DNA of 42,031 nucleotides from a virus: the IMG/VR virus record IMGVR_UViG_3300046524_000273, positions 1-42,031 of that record. The stretch is one strand, 5' to 3'. Every line of letters starts with the position of its first letter. Position 1 is the stretch's first letter. The position numbers were made by a program, and so were the translations under genes. Positions 16,628 through 24,166 of the stretch are shown in pieces. A model generated the notes under the pieces. The model saw only the letters and a list, made by a program, of their open reading frames with translations, had not been told where the DNA came from and ran no database searches.

Positions 16628-16643
16628 GGGGCCCGCAGGCCCC
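16628..16643. other. GC-rich hairpin after the major capsid gene
   Basis: GGGGCC-CGCA-GGCCCC is a perfect six-pair stem between the capsid gene stop and the next ribosome-binding site. There is no T-run, so it is more likely a stability or processing element of the capsid transcript than a terminator. Confidence 0.45.
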
Positions 16644-16658
16644 TGGATTGTGGGTTGA

Positions 16659-17867
16659 TTAGGCGGTGTACTTAAAGCGGCCTTTGACGAAGGCGTACTT
16701 CTTGCGCACGGCCAAACCGAGGCGCTCTTCCACCAGGATGGCGCGCTGGTTTTTGATGAAGTCGTCATTGATCATGCCGACCTTGATGGTGAAGCCCATG
16801 CGGTCGTAGATGCGAGCACCTTGCTGGAACGAACCAGTCAGGAACTCACCGCCAGTGGTGGCGCCATCGCCTTCGTCCATGCTGTCGGACGCAACGATAG
16901 GACGGCCCCACAGAACTGGCGTGACCAGCCCCTGTAGGTTCGCGAACAGATAGCGGTTCTCGCCATCCTTCTGCAGCTCAATGTTCATCCAGTCCAGGTC
17001 GGACATAACGACAGCGTCAGCCGGCAACTTGGACTGCTTGCGCGCCTGGTAGATCGCGCGACGCACGGTGTCGATCGCAGTATCTGACGCCTTGCTGAGG
17101 TCAGGATCAAACACAGTCGCCTGGGTCATGATGCCGTTCAGGTTGTTGCCGATGCCATCGCCTTTCAGCAACTGGCCTTCGCGTTTGAGCTCAAGGTCGA
17201 AACGCAGCAGCTCCTGGATGTAGCTGTAGAGCTGAGGCACGTCGTCGAGCGCTTCATCGGTAACCGGCATCCAGACGGCGATCTTTTTGATGGTGTCCGT
17301 CACCTGCTCAAAGGTGACGTTACTGGTTGGCTTGGCCCCACCTTCTGGAACCATGCCGGCACCCAGGGTGTGCAGAAGTTCGCGGAAGTAGGTGAACGCT
17401 TGGCCAGTTACCGGCGTGGTTGGGATCAGATCGCGGATCAGCAGGTTCTGGCGCGGAGCACCCTGGATTACCGGGTCGTACTGCGGCGCCACCAAGCCCG
17501 AGCTGGTCACCTTGGTTTCGGACATGCTTGCCATATCGGATTTGGTAACTTCGATTTCGGCAAAGCTTTGGGTCTTTTGCGACAGGGCTTGGTACTTGTC
17601 GTTGCCCTTGACAAAATCGATGAAGCTTTTCTTTTCCGGGTTCTGGTTGCGCAGCTTGATACCCTTCTCTTCAAGCTTTTGCACTTGCTCGATGACACGT
17701 TCGATCTCACCCTTTTGGTTTTCGATCTGCGACTTCATCTCGGCGGTGACAGTGTTGCCCTTTTGCAGCTCATCTGCGACAGCGTCGTACTTCTTCTGCA
17801 GGCCACCGAAACCTTCTTTCAGTTGGTTTTCGAGCGAGCTTTTTACTTCCTGGATTGGATCGGTCAT
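16659..17867 (-). CDS. Major capsid protein, HK97 fold
   Basis: 402 residues. The N-terminal 120 residues are a charged coiled coil (delta/scaffold domain), probably removed by the protease. The mature part begins around SSGLVAPQYDPVIQGAPRQ and contains FTYFRELLHT, VTDEALDDVPQL and the C-terminal GFTIKVGMINDDFIKNQRAILVEER-type ending of HK97 capsids. About 415 of these form the icosahedral shell in T=7 phages. It directly follows the protease gene, overlapping by four bases. Confidence 0.94.
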   Translation of the reverse strand: MTDPIQEVKSSLENQLKEGFGGLQKKYDAVADELQKGNTVTAEMKSQIENQKGEIERVIEQVQKLEEKGIKLRNQNPEKKSFIDFVKGNDKYQALSQKTQSFAEIEVTKSDMASMSETKVTSSGLVAPQYDPVIQGAPRQNLLIRDLIPTTPVTGQAFTYFRELLHTLGAGMVPEGGAKPTSNVTFEQVTDTIKKIAVWMPVTDEALDDVPQLYSYIQELLRFDLELKREGQLLKGDGIGNNLNGIMTQATVFDPDLSKASDTAIDTVRRAIYQARKQSKLPADAVVMSDLDWMNIELQKDGENRYLFANLQGLVTPVLWGRPIVASDSMDEGDGATTGGEFLTGSFQQGARIYDRMGFTIKVGMINDDFIKNQRAILVEERLGLAVRKKYAFVKGRFKYTA

Positions 17868-18508
17868 GGCGACACCTTAAAAAATTGGTCAAATGTGTGT
17901 GAGAGTTTTTTCAGCTCTTCCACGGTCGCCGTGGCCTCAGTGCCACCATCACGGTGCACTGCGGAGTAGCCGAGCGAGGCGACTGCTGCCGCCTCCTTTT
18001 GGGAAAGCCCCATGCGTTGGCGCAGGGCGTTCTCAAAAATTCGAATGTCCGACTTCACGTCGGTAATTTGGGCTTCAGGGTTCATACCAAAAGGCACAAT
18101 AGATGCTTCCCAAAGCTCAGCCTGCTTGATGATTCGAACGGTGCGACCAGCGCGCTCTTCAAACGTCGACAGCAGGGTATTGAACCCAATCGACATGCTG
18201 TCGAGGGTGCCCTCCTTCATCAGCTCGTAAGCGTCACGGGCATAGCTCACCGCTAGGTTGATCTTGCCCTTGAGGTGCAATCCGTATTCGTCCTGGCTGA
18301 AATCGGCCGAACCAACAAGGAGCTTCAGGTCATGGAAAAGCGCCAACTTCAGACGACCTGCGCGGGTGGTCTTAACCTTGGTGAAGGCCCCGGGCAAAAT
18401 CACGTCGTCGCCAAGGTCGATGTTGTTGAACACCGCGGCATAGCCCTCAAAGTTGCCAGCCTCGTCGACGGCCTTTACCTCGAAGGGGACTTCAAGCTTG
18501 CTGAACAT
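17864..18508 (-). CDS. Prohead maturation protease, HK97 family
   Basis: 214 residues starting MFSKLEVPFEVKAVD. GYAAVFNNIDLGDDVILPGAF is the family signature; the likely catalytic residues are in LALFHDL (His) and DSMSIGF (Ser). GGGAG about nine bases before the ATG supports this start; the frame upstream overlaps the portal gene and lacks family features. It overlaps the portal gene by 17 bases. It cleaves scaffold domains during prohead maturation. Confidence 0.9.
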   Translation of the reverse strand: MFSKLEVPFEVKAVDEAGNFEGYAAVFNNIDLGDDVILPGAFTKVKTTRAGRLKLALFHDLKLLVGSADFSQDEYGLHLKGKINLAVSYARDAYELMKEGTLDSMSIGFNTLLSTFEERAGRTVRIIKQAELWEASIVPFGMNPEAQITDVKSDIRIFENALRQRMGLSQKEAAAVASLGYSAVHRDGGTEATATVEELKKLSHTFDQFFKVSP

Positions 18509-19706
18509 TGGTCTGCATCTCCCACCGGGTGACCCGGCTGTACTCTTCGCCTTCCAGGCGGGGCAGGTTTTCCTTGTCACGCACTTCATTGATGCACATC
18601 CAGCCAGAGCCACCGGATCCGCCAAGAGCTGCTTGGTAGTAGGTGGCCCGGCCAGCGCTGTCGGCGCGCAACAATCCCTCCACGACGAACTCCACAAACT
18701 GGGGCTTGTCCCGGAAAAGCTTGTCGTTGATTTCGTCTTCAATAGCGTCGAGGTAAGGCTTGAGACCGAACGTCACAAAGCCGCTGGTTTGCTGCTCCAG
18801 ATTGGAGCCCATGATCGAGGTCTTCCCGGCACGGTTGGCCAGGTACAGCGGTACGCCGTAACAGCCTGCCAGCGCCTCCTCCTGGAATTGCTGAGACTCA
18901 ATGAATTGGCTGTCTTTCTGGCTGAGTCCGGCAGGTACGATCTTCGGGCCGCCCTGCAAGATTCCCATCGAGCCGATGTCATCGACATCGCCTTTGCGCA
19001 CATCGGGAAACTTTTCCATGATCTGCGCCTGCTGGACCTTGGTCAGGAACTGGTCGTAGATGACGTAGCCACCCGTGAAGCCGCCCTTGCGCATGAATCG
19101 CGCCGACCAGGCCTGCGCTGTCTTGGCAAGCCCCATGGATTCGGCCATGTACTCGACAGGAGAAAGGCCGATGATTCCGTCAGCACTGAACAGCTTGAAG
19201 TGCAGCATGTTCTCCGGAGAGACCGGGAATCGCTTGCCGTCCAGCGTCACCCAGTAAATCAGGTCATCCGAAGTATCCACCTCAACGTTGTCAGCGCTTA
19301 CCGGAATGAAGCCGATCCAGTCGCCGTTGTCGGCTCGCTCAATGATGCTGTAGCCATTCCCTCGCAGCGCCATGTTCACCACAGCACACTTAAGGAAGTT
19401 CAGCTTTGTCATGTGAGGGTTCGGCTTTCGCAACACCCTGGCCTGACGCGACTTGGTATCAGCCAGCACACGACCGGCCGGCGTGTCTTCGAATATCTTC
19501 AGCGGCAGCCCGGCGGCAGACTCGCTTAAGATCTTTACGCACGCCCAGATGATCGGGATTGTTATTGCCGTTTTGGCCGTAATGGTCACGCCAGACTTCG
19601 TGCGCTTTCCGCCGGCCATCATCTCGACCTCAACGTAGTTGCCGGTCGATGGGTCGTTGTAGCCGAACATGCGCCATGACAGCGGGTTGTACCAACGAGA
19701 TGCCAT
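18492..19706 (-). CDS. Portal protein, HK97 family
   Basis: 404 residues starting MASRWYNPLSWRMFG. The N-terminal TAITIPIIWACVKILSESAAGLPL, the central LFSADGIIGLSP and FMRKGGFTGGYV, and the C-terminal SGWMCINEVRDKENLP are the classical features of phage portal proteins (HK97/lambda-B-like HK97 clade). The start lies seven bases past the terminase stop; the frame is open 14 codons upstream, inside the terminase. It forms the dodecameric DNA gate of the head. Confidence 0.93.
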   Translation of the reverse strand: MASRWYNPLSWRMFGYNDPSTGNYVEVEMMAGGKRTKSGVTITAKTAITIPIIWACVKILSESAAGLPLKIFEDTPAGRVLADTKSRQARVLRKPNPHMTKLNFLKCAVVNMALRGNGYSIIERADNGDWIGFIPVSADNVEVDTSDDLIYWVTLDGKRFPVSPENMLHFKLFSADGIIGLSPVEYMAESMGLAKTAQAWSARFMRKGGFTGGYVIYDQFLTKVQQAQIMEKFPDVRKGDVDDIGSMGILQGGPKIVPAGLSQKDSQFIESQQFQEEALAGCYGVPLYLANRAGKTSIMGSNLEQQTSGFVTFGLKPYLDAIEDEINDKLFRDKPQFVEFVVEGLLRADSAGRATYYQAALGGSGGSGWMCINEVRDKENLPRLEGEEYSRVTRWEMQTNVQQA

Positions 19707-19713
19707 ATTCAGC

Positions 19714-21411
19714 CTATGCGTTCGAGCCGATAAGTCCGAAGAACCCATCAGCCAAGTAATTGTCGAGCCCGCTCTGGGCCTGGGGATTGAGCGACAGCAG
19801 CGAGACGGCGTTGAAGGCAGCCATCAACGGGTCGATCTTCGCCAAGCCAGATGCCTGCTTGGTGATCAGGATCGCGTTTCCAGCTGGCACCACACGGGCG
19901 TTGCCGCAGCACCACGCCATCATTGGCTGGCCGCCGTGGATCAGGCCTCCCTCTGCAAGCTTTCGCTCGGTGGTTTTGATCGCACCGTTCAGTTTCCAGC
20001 CTTGGCTGATGCCGATGATCTTCTCTTCCGGAATCCCGGCCTCGGCCAGGGCGTCAAGAATGGCGCCGATGCCCGAGGGATCGAGGCCAACCTTATCGAG
20101 CAGGCCAGCGGCCTCGACCCTGGCAACCAGTTCAGCGACCTCTTGCACGTCCTCACCGATGGTTTCCACCAGGGTCAAATCACCGTTGCCGGCGAAATCC
20201 CGGAAGCGCGGCGCCTCGCTTTTACGGCGCTCCAGCACTGACGGGTGAGCCCAGGCGTGCGTCCACAACAGCCACTGCCGGGTCAGCTTGTCGCGACCAG
20301 CAGCAGCGAAACCGAGCAAGTCATCCAGGCCGCCGCCGTCGATGCCGACGTCGATAACCTCGGACCGATCAATCAGCTGTTCAAAGGTCAATCCCTCCGG
20401 TGCCGCCTGGCCTTCCCAGAACTCCGCACCGGCCCATCGATCCGACTTCAGCGACAGGCCGATCTCAACATTCAGGTGTTTGGCGAGGAATCCACGGAAA
20501 GACTCTTCTCCGTCGAGTTGCGCCTGGGCATATCCGCGTTCCAGAAACGGCTCATCGACCGACAGCCCCAGGTTCGGGTTGGTGACATACGCGTTTTGGA
20601 AGTCGCGGTGCGCTCCAGAATCCAACATCGACTTAGGAAACTCGTACAGCACCGGCAGGAATGACCGGTCCTCAATCTCGCCATCCCTGACCTTCCTGGC
20701 ATAGAGCAGTTTCTGCCGGAAGATGCCAGCAGGCGGATCGTCCGATTGGGTGGTGGCATAAATCACGAAACCTTCAGGCCGTGACGCAAGCCCACCGGTT
20801 GCCTCGCGAAGCATGGCCTCGGCACCGTTGCGCTTGCCGAACACCCAAAGCTCATCGATGAAAATGCCGATGGCCTTCTTGCCCGACACCGTGTCGTTGT
20901 CAGCCGCCACCACCTTGAGCGTGGCGCCAGTCTGGCGATGGGTCACGGTGCGGGTGTGATTCTGTACCTGGATCAACGCCGACAGCTCAGGGTCGGCGTT
21001 GATCATGTCCCTGATTGGTAGATACGAGTTATCGGCAATTTCCTTGGTAGGAGCCAGGATGATGAATTCACCTGACACCCGCCAGTTCAGGATAAGTGCG
21101 GTGAGCATGATCCCAGCCGCGATTGTCGACTTACCGTTCTTCTTGCTGATCAGCAACATGAACTCGCTGATCATCCGGCGCCCTTCGTCCGGGTCGTATG
21201 CCCCGAAAATTGCCGCTACAAAATCGTTGACCCACGCTCGAACGGTCTCGCACATCAATGGGCTGCCGGCGGCGTCCACCATCCGGAGCGAACCGAACAC
21301 CTCAAGGGCCTCAGCAGCCTGATCTGCAAACAATGGCCCCTGTGGAATCAATGACTCACGCGCGACGATCCGACGCTCCCAGTCGGGACAGGCAGTAGTC
21401 CATTCCATCAT
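19714..21411 (-). CDS. Terminase large subunit
   Basis: 565 residues. The ATPase domain has a Walker A-like LLISKKNGKST (about 86-96) and Walker B IGIFIDELW (181-189). The C-terminal nuclease part includes DVGIDGGGLDDLLG with metal-binding aspartates. This is the HK97/YonF-type large terminase that cuts and pumps DNA into the prohead. Its start overlaps the small subunit stop by four bases. Confidence 0.95.
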   Translation of the reverse strand: MMEWTTACPDWERRIVARESLIPQGPLFADQAAEALEVFGSLRMVDAAGSPLMCETVRAWVNDFVAAIFGAYDPDEGRRMISEFMLLISKKNGKSTIAAGIMLTALILNWRVSGEFIILAPTKEIADNSYLPIRDMINADPELSALIQVQNHTRTVTHRQTGATLKVVAADNDTVSGKKAIGIFIDELWVFGKRNGAEAMLREATGGLASRPEGFVIYATTQSDDPPAGIFRQKLLYARKVRDGEIEDRSFLPVLYEFPKSMLDSGAHRDFQNAYVTNPNLGLSVDEPFLERGYAQAQLDGEESFRGFLAKHLNVEIGLSLKSDRWAGAEFWEGQAAPEGLTFEQLIDRSEVIDVGIDGGGLDDLLGFAAAGRDKLTRQWLLWTHAWAHPSVLERRKSEAPRFRDFAGNGDLTLVETIGEDVQEVAELVARVEAAGLLDKVGLDPSGIGAILDALAEAGIPEEKIIGISQGWKLNGAIKTTERKLAEGGLIHGGQPMMAWCCGNARVVPAGNAILITKQASGLAKIDPLMAAFNAVSLLSLNPQAQSGLDNYLADGFFGLIGSNA

Positions 21412-21905
21412 TTACCGCCTTTGACCGCTGTGAGTTTGGGCGGCTGGCGGACGCCGAAGCGGCCAGTCGCCGCCTTATCTGCCGCTTCTTTGGCTGCGTC
21501 CTTCTTACCACCCTCGCCTTTTCGGGAGTGAAGGAATGGCATCAGTGCCTTGGCGGCATCAACTCGCAGCTTTGCCTCGCTACCGAAGTCGTTCATGACA
21601 GCCAGAAGAAAGTCCTTCGGGTCGGAGTGCCGAAGCGCCTGAGCCAAATCGAAGCCTGCCTCCACCGGTTCAGCGGGCTCTGCCCCGGGTTCCTCAGCTG
21701 CTGCCCCCTTCTTCACCGGAGCTTTAACAATTTTGTTAATGCCCGCCTGAGCCAAAGCAGCCATCACGTTGGGGTGTTTCGCCAGTCTCGATCCGGCGAC
21801 TGATGCGCTGGAAGCCGCATAGCCAGCGGCTATTGCTGCATCTTTGTTTGAGGCGCCACCCTTCACGGCGACGACAAATGCGCGCTGTTTGGGTGTTAAT
21901 GCCAT
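21408..21905 (-). CDS. Terminase small subunit
   Basis: 165 residues starting MALTPKQRAFV. The N-terminal LTPKQ...FV and SNKDAAIAAGY / SRLAKHPNVMAAL motifs form the HTH DNA-binding region typical of small terminases. A linker rich in Ala, Glu and Pro and a basic C-terminus follow. GAGG about nine bases before the ATG at 21903-21905 supports this start. It recognises the packaging site and recruits the large subunit. Confidence 0.9.
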   Translation of the reverse strand: MALTPKQRAFVVAVKGGASNKDAAIAAGYAASSASVAGSRLAKHPNVMAALAQAGINKIVKAPVKKGAAAEEPGAEPAEPVEAGFDLAQALRHSDPKDFLLAVMNDFGSEAKLRVDAAKALMPFLHSRKGEGGKKDAAKEAADKAATGRFGVRQPPKLTAVKGGK

Positions 21906-22055
21906 TAACAAAAAACCTCAAAATGGGAAAAAATCTGCGCGTGAGAGGGGGAGTGGTCTGGAGCAAATTCACTCCTCACATTTTGACCGCCCCCCCGGTC
22001 TCGCCACGGGGAGTTGGCGTGCCGCAATAGGGGCAGTGGCGTGCTACACACGAAC
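21906..22055. other. Non-coding region, candidate cos site
   Basis: No gene is visible. The perfect inverted repeat GACCG-CCCCCC-CGGTC lies at 21985-22000. In HK97-like phages with an HNH nuclease next to the terminase, cos lies between those genes, which is this place. The GC-rich two-fold symmetric sequence fits a staggered cut site, but no cut has been shown and this is inference. Confidence 0.4.
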
Positions 22056-22388
22056 TCAGACGCCCTGCGCTTCCTCGCGCTGCTTCTTCGATGAGTGACA
22101 GGTGCCGCACAAGCTCATCCAGTTGGAGCGATCCCAGAACAGCACCATGTCGCCACGGTGCGGGATGACGTGGTCGACCGTATTGGCCGCCGTCACTCTC
22201 TCCTCGCGCTGGCAGTACACACAAAGCGGGTTGTCGTTAAGGTGAACCAACCGAGCCTTCTGCCATTCGTAGTTGTAACCACGCTGACTTGATGTGGTCT
22301 TGCCTGTCCGCCATGAGCCCGGCGCTGCTGTGGCCAGCCTGTTGCCTTGGGTGGTGACTCTGTTGCCCAGAGCCTTGAGGCGAGCCAT
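22056..22388 (-). CDS. HNH endonuclease next to the terminase
   Basis: 110 residues starting MARLKALGNRV. Two CxxC knuckles (CVYCQ and CGTCHSSK) flank the HNH core NTVDHVIPHRGD and SNWMSLC. This is the structure of phage HNH nucleases that work with the terminase at cos cleavage (HK97 gp74-like). The ATG at 22386-22388 lies two bases after the upstream stop. Confidence 0.93.
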   Translation of the reverse strand: MARLKALGNRVTTQGNRLATAAPGSWRTGKTTSSQRGYNYEWQKARLVHLNDNPLCVYCQREERVTAANTVDHVIPHRGDMVLFWDRSNWMSLCGTCHSSKKQREEAQGV

Positions 22389-22390
22389 AG

Positions 22391-22573
22391 TCAAGCTTCC
22401 AGCGAGATTCGAATCATCGCCATGAGCGCGCCGATCATCGCCTTGTCTGACTGCTTGGCAATCGCGATCACATCGGCCTCAGCCTTCATGACCTCAGCCT
22501 GCTCTTCAGTCGACAGCTCGCTGACCATGCCTTTCATCTGGTAGTACTCGGCCTTGTCATTGGATTGGGTCAT
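22391..22573 (-). CDS. Small hypothetical phage protein
   Basis: 60 residues starting MTQSNDKAEYYQMKGM. Helical and acidic (ELSTEEQAEVMKAEADVIAIA), ending in the hydrophobic IGALMAMIRISLEA. It overlaps the holin gene by 17 bases and runs into the HNH gene with two bases between. I do not recognise a domain; the tight coupling suggests it is a genuine late gene. Confidence 0.7.
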   Translation of the reverse strand: MTQSNDKAEYYQMKGMVSELSTEEQAEVMKAEADVIAIAKQSDKAMIGALMAMIRISLEA

Positions 22574-22895
22574 TGCGACCTCCAGTCATGATCCCAGCCT
22601 TCTTTGCCAGGATCTGCGTGTACAGCCCACCAGCCACATCGGCACCAATCACCGCAATGACGATGCCCAGTCCAGCAGCCAGATAGAGGTTGCTCCACAG
22701 GGCCAGCGCGAGCAGCAGCGTGGCCATGCCCAGCAGACCCGATGCCAGGAAGCGCAGGGCGACTCTCTGGAGAATCTGCCGCAGACTCAGGTCGCTACCC
22801 GATGCCCTCAGCATCTCGCCGGAAAGCCCGGCCATACTCAGCAGGACCAGCATCCAGAAGGGTACGTCTGCAAGCGTCTGGTGTTCTGTGTTCAT
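22557..22895 (-). CDS. Holin
   Basis: 112 residues starting MNTEHQTLADVPF. Three likely membrane segments (about 12-26, 46-68 and 71-92) and a short basic C-terminus (ILAKKAGIMTGGRN) fit holins of the LydA-like superfamily. The frame continues upstream but without membrane character and with two overlapping non-coding features. It is the first gene after the late promoter and terminators, as holin S is in lambda. It would make holes for the endolysin, which is encoded 21 kb away at the far end of the late operon. Confidence 0.8.
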   Translation of the reverse strand: MNTEHQTLADVPFWMLVLLSMAGLSGEMLRASGSDLSLRQILQRVALRFLASGLLGMATLLLALALWSNLYLAAGLGIVIAVIGADVAGGLYTQILAKKAGIMTGGRNDPIQ

Positions 22896-23019
22896 CAGTG
22901 GTCCTTGTCTGGGCGGGGCCCTTATTCCCTGGCGGGACTGAGTAATAAGACGGCGCCCGATGTACTGCGATCCGCCTGAGAGCAAAGAGGCAGGCATGGG
23001 AGCCGAAAACGACAAAGCC

Positions 23020-23043
23020 CCGCACGATGGCGAGGCCTTGGAA
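23020..23043 (-). terminator. Second terminator of the late leader
   Basis: On the minus strand GCCTCGC-loop-GCGGGGC is followed by TTTG. Its stem includes one T-G pair. Weaker than the one before it; together they form a tandem block between the late promoter and the holin gene. Confidence 0.6.
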
Positions 23044-23055
23044 TAGAAAGTAAAA

Positions 23056-23083
23056 AGCCCAGCGGGTGGCTGGGCTTTTGTTG
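23056..23083 (-). terminator. First terminator of the late leader
   Basis: AGCCCAGC-CACCC-GCTGGGCT followed by TTTTTAC on the minus strand; the plus strand also has a T-run (CTTTTGTTG), so it works in both directions. It lies about 30-60 bases after the predicted late start site, the place of tR' in lambda. Confidence 0.8.
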
Positions 23084-23121
23084 TCGTCTCTCATAACGCG
23101 CAAGATCGACATGATGGGGTT

Positions 23122-23151
23122 AATTTACGATCAAAGCGCCACTACGGTCAA
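23122..23151 (-). promoter_or_regulatory. Candidate late promoter (pR'-like)
   Basis: On the minus strand TTGACC (23146-23151) and TAAATT (23122-23127) are 18 bases apart. The -35 element overlaps the end of the Q-position gene. Transcription would start near 23115, run into two terminators and, if antiterminated, continue through all late genes. Confidence 0.6.
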
Positions 23152-23834
23152 GCGGCATCTACGAATATTTCTTCCATGTCGAATAGTTCGGTGGCGCTCA
23201 CCACTGCGGCCTCTTCCAAGCGCTCAAGACACCGGGCAATTCCAGTCTTCCAGCGGCGTCGGGTGGACTCAGGTTTCCCTTCCATGTCCCAGGTGTTCAT
23301 GTCGTAGAACTCAGCCGGCAACACGATCATGTCCGTGGAGCGCTTCACGTATTGGTCTCGCTCGACCTTCACTTCGGTCTTCCAGCCAGACGCGATCATC
23401 TTGCCAACGGCGGCGTGTTCCAGATCTTCGCGTAGACCACGACTGACCACTTCACGGCCGCTGCGTGGTGCAACCTGCAACCCCTTCAGCTTGGGGATTG
23501 CCCAGGCAGTCACAGCTTTGTAGATGAACAACTGCGGAGCAGGTGATTGAATCCGACTGATGAGCCGACCGATCGCAGCGACTTTATTGGCCTTGTGCGT
23601 GGAGTACTTGGCGACAAGGACATCCCACTGAGCAGGCTCAAGCTGACGATGCAGAAGCGCGTATAGGCAGCAGTCATAGTCGAACTTGTCACGCACCGAT
23701 AACGAACTGCCGGTGCCACCCTGGCGCAGGTCGGCGTCGATCAGCTTCTGCCAGGACTGCTTGGTGCTGTTGTCGATGTTGTCGGCGGCCAGTACGCGTA
23801 CCAGGGTGCCCATCACGTCTTTATAGATGCCCAT
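23148..23834 (-). CDS. Presumed late antiterminator (Q position)
   Basis: 228 residues starting MGIYKDVMGTLVRVLA. No known domain is apparent. The protein is basic and helical, with CCLYALLHRQLEPAQWDVLVAKYSTHKANKVAAIGRLISRI in the middle, reminiscent of Q-type or DUF1133-like antiterminators (residue pattern LxPxxWDxLxAKY). It is the last gene of the early right operon, directly upstream of a promoter and tandem terminators. Position supports a Q role; the sequence alone does not prove it. Confidence 0.55.
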   Translation of the reverse strand: MGIYKDVMGTLVRVLAADNIDNSTKQSWQKLIDADLRQGGTGSSLSVRDKFDYDCCLYALLHRQLEPAQWDVLVAKYSTHKANKVAAIGRLISRIQSPAPQLFIYKAVTAWAIPKLKGLQVAPRSGREVVSRGLREDLEHAAVGKMIASGWKTEVKVERDQYVKRSTDMIVLPAEFYDMNTWDMEGKPESTRRRWKTGIARCLERLEEAAVVSATELFDMEEIFVDAA

Positions 23835-23837
23835 CGC

Positions 23838-24164
23838 TCAATCCCCTGTGTAGTTCGATCCGCCAGCACCGCGGCGGTTGTTCTGTTCGTATTGCTGCTG
23901 AGCGCCTGACGGCTGATTTACCCGGTTACCAAAGGCAATGATGCGCTGCTGATAGATGTTCAGCATGAGCCCGAGGTGGGTAACCAGCACCTCAACCGGT
24001 AGCGCCTCCCCTGTCTCCGCCGAAACCCATCCGGAGGCGTGGCATTCAGTGCAAGGCAGCTCATGAAATATGCCTTTGATAACCGCTTTTCCCTTGCATG
24101 CTGCGCACCATTTCAACGGCATCGGCGAAGCATTGAAGGCGGGGCCATGCTGCTTTTTCATCAT
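23838..24164 (-). CDS. Small zinc-finger protein (DnaJ-like CxxC pairs)
   Basis: 108 residues. Two CxxC pairs (CAACKGKAVIKG and CTECHASGWV) match the DnaJ-type zinc finger, followed by a helix and a Gln/Asn-rich tail. Two ATGs stand side by side at the start (24164 and 24161). It lies three bases after the second recombinase and four before the presumed antiterminator. Such proteins are frequent in this place in Pseudomonas phages; the target is unknown. Confidence 0.75.
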   Translation of the reverse strand: MMKKQHGPAFNASPMPLKWCAACKGKAVIKGIFHELPCTECHASGWVSAETGEALPVEVLVTHLGLMLNIYQQRIIAFGNRVNQPSGAQQQYEQNNRRGAGGSNYTGD

Positions 24165-24166
24165 TT

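Noticed and set aside
18453-19529. 358-codon plus-strand frame opposite the portal gene
   Set aside because: Antisense to the portal gene; composition follows from GC-rich codon use.
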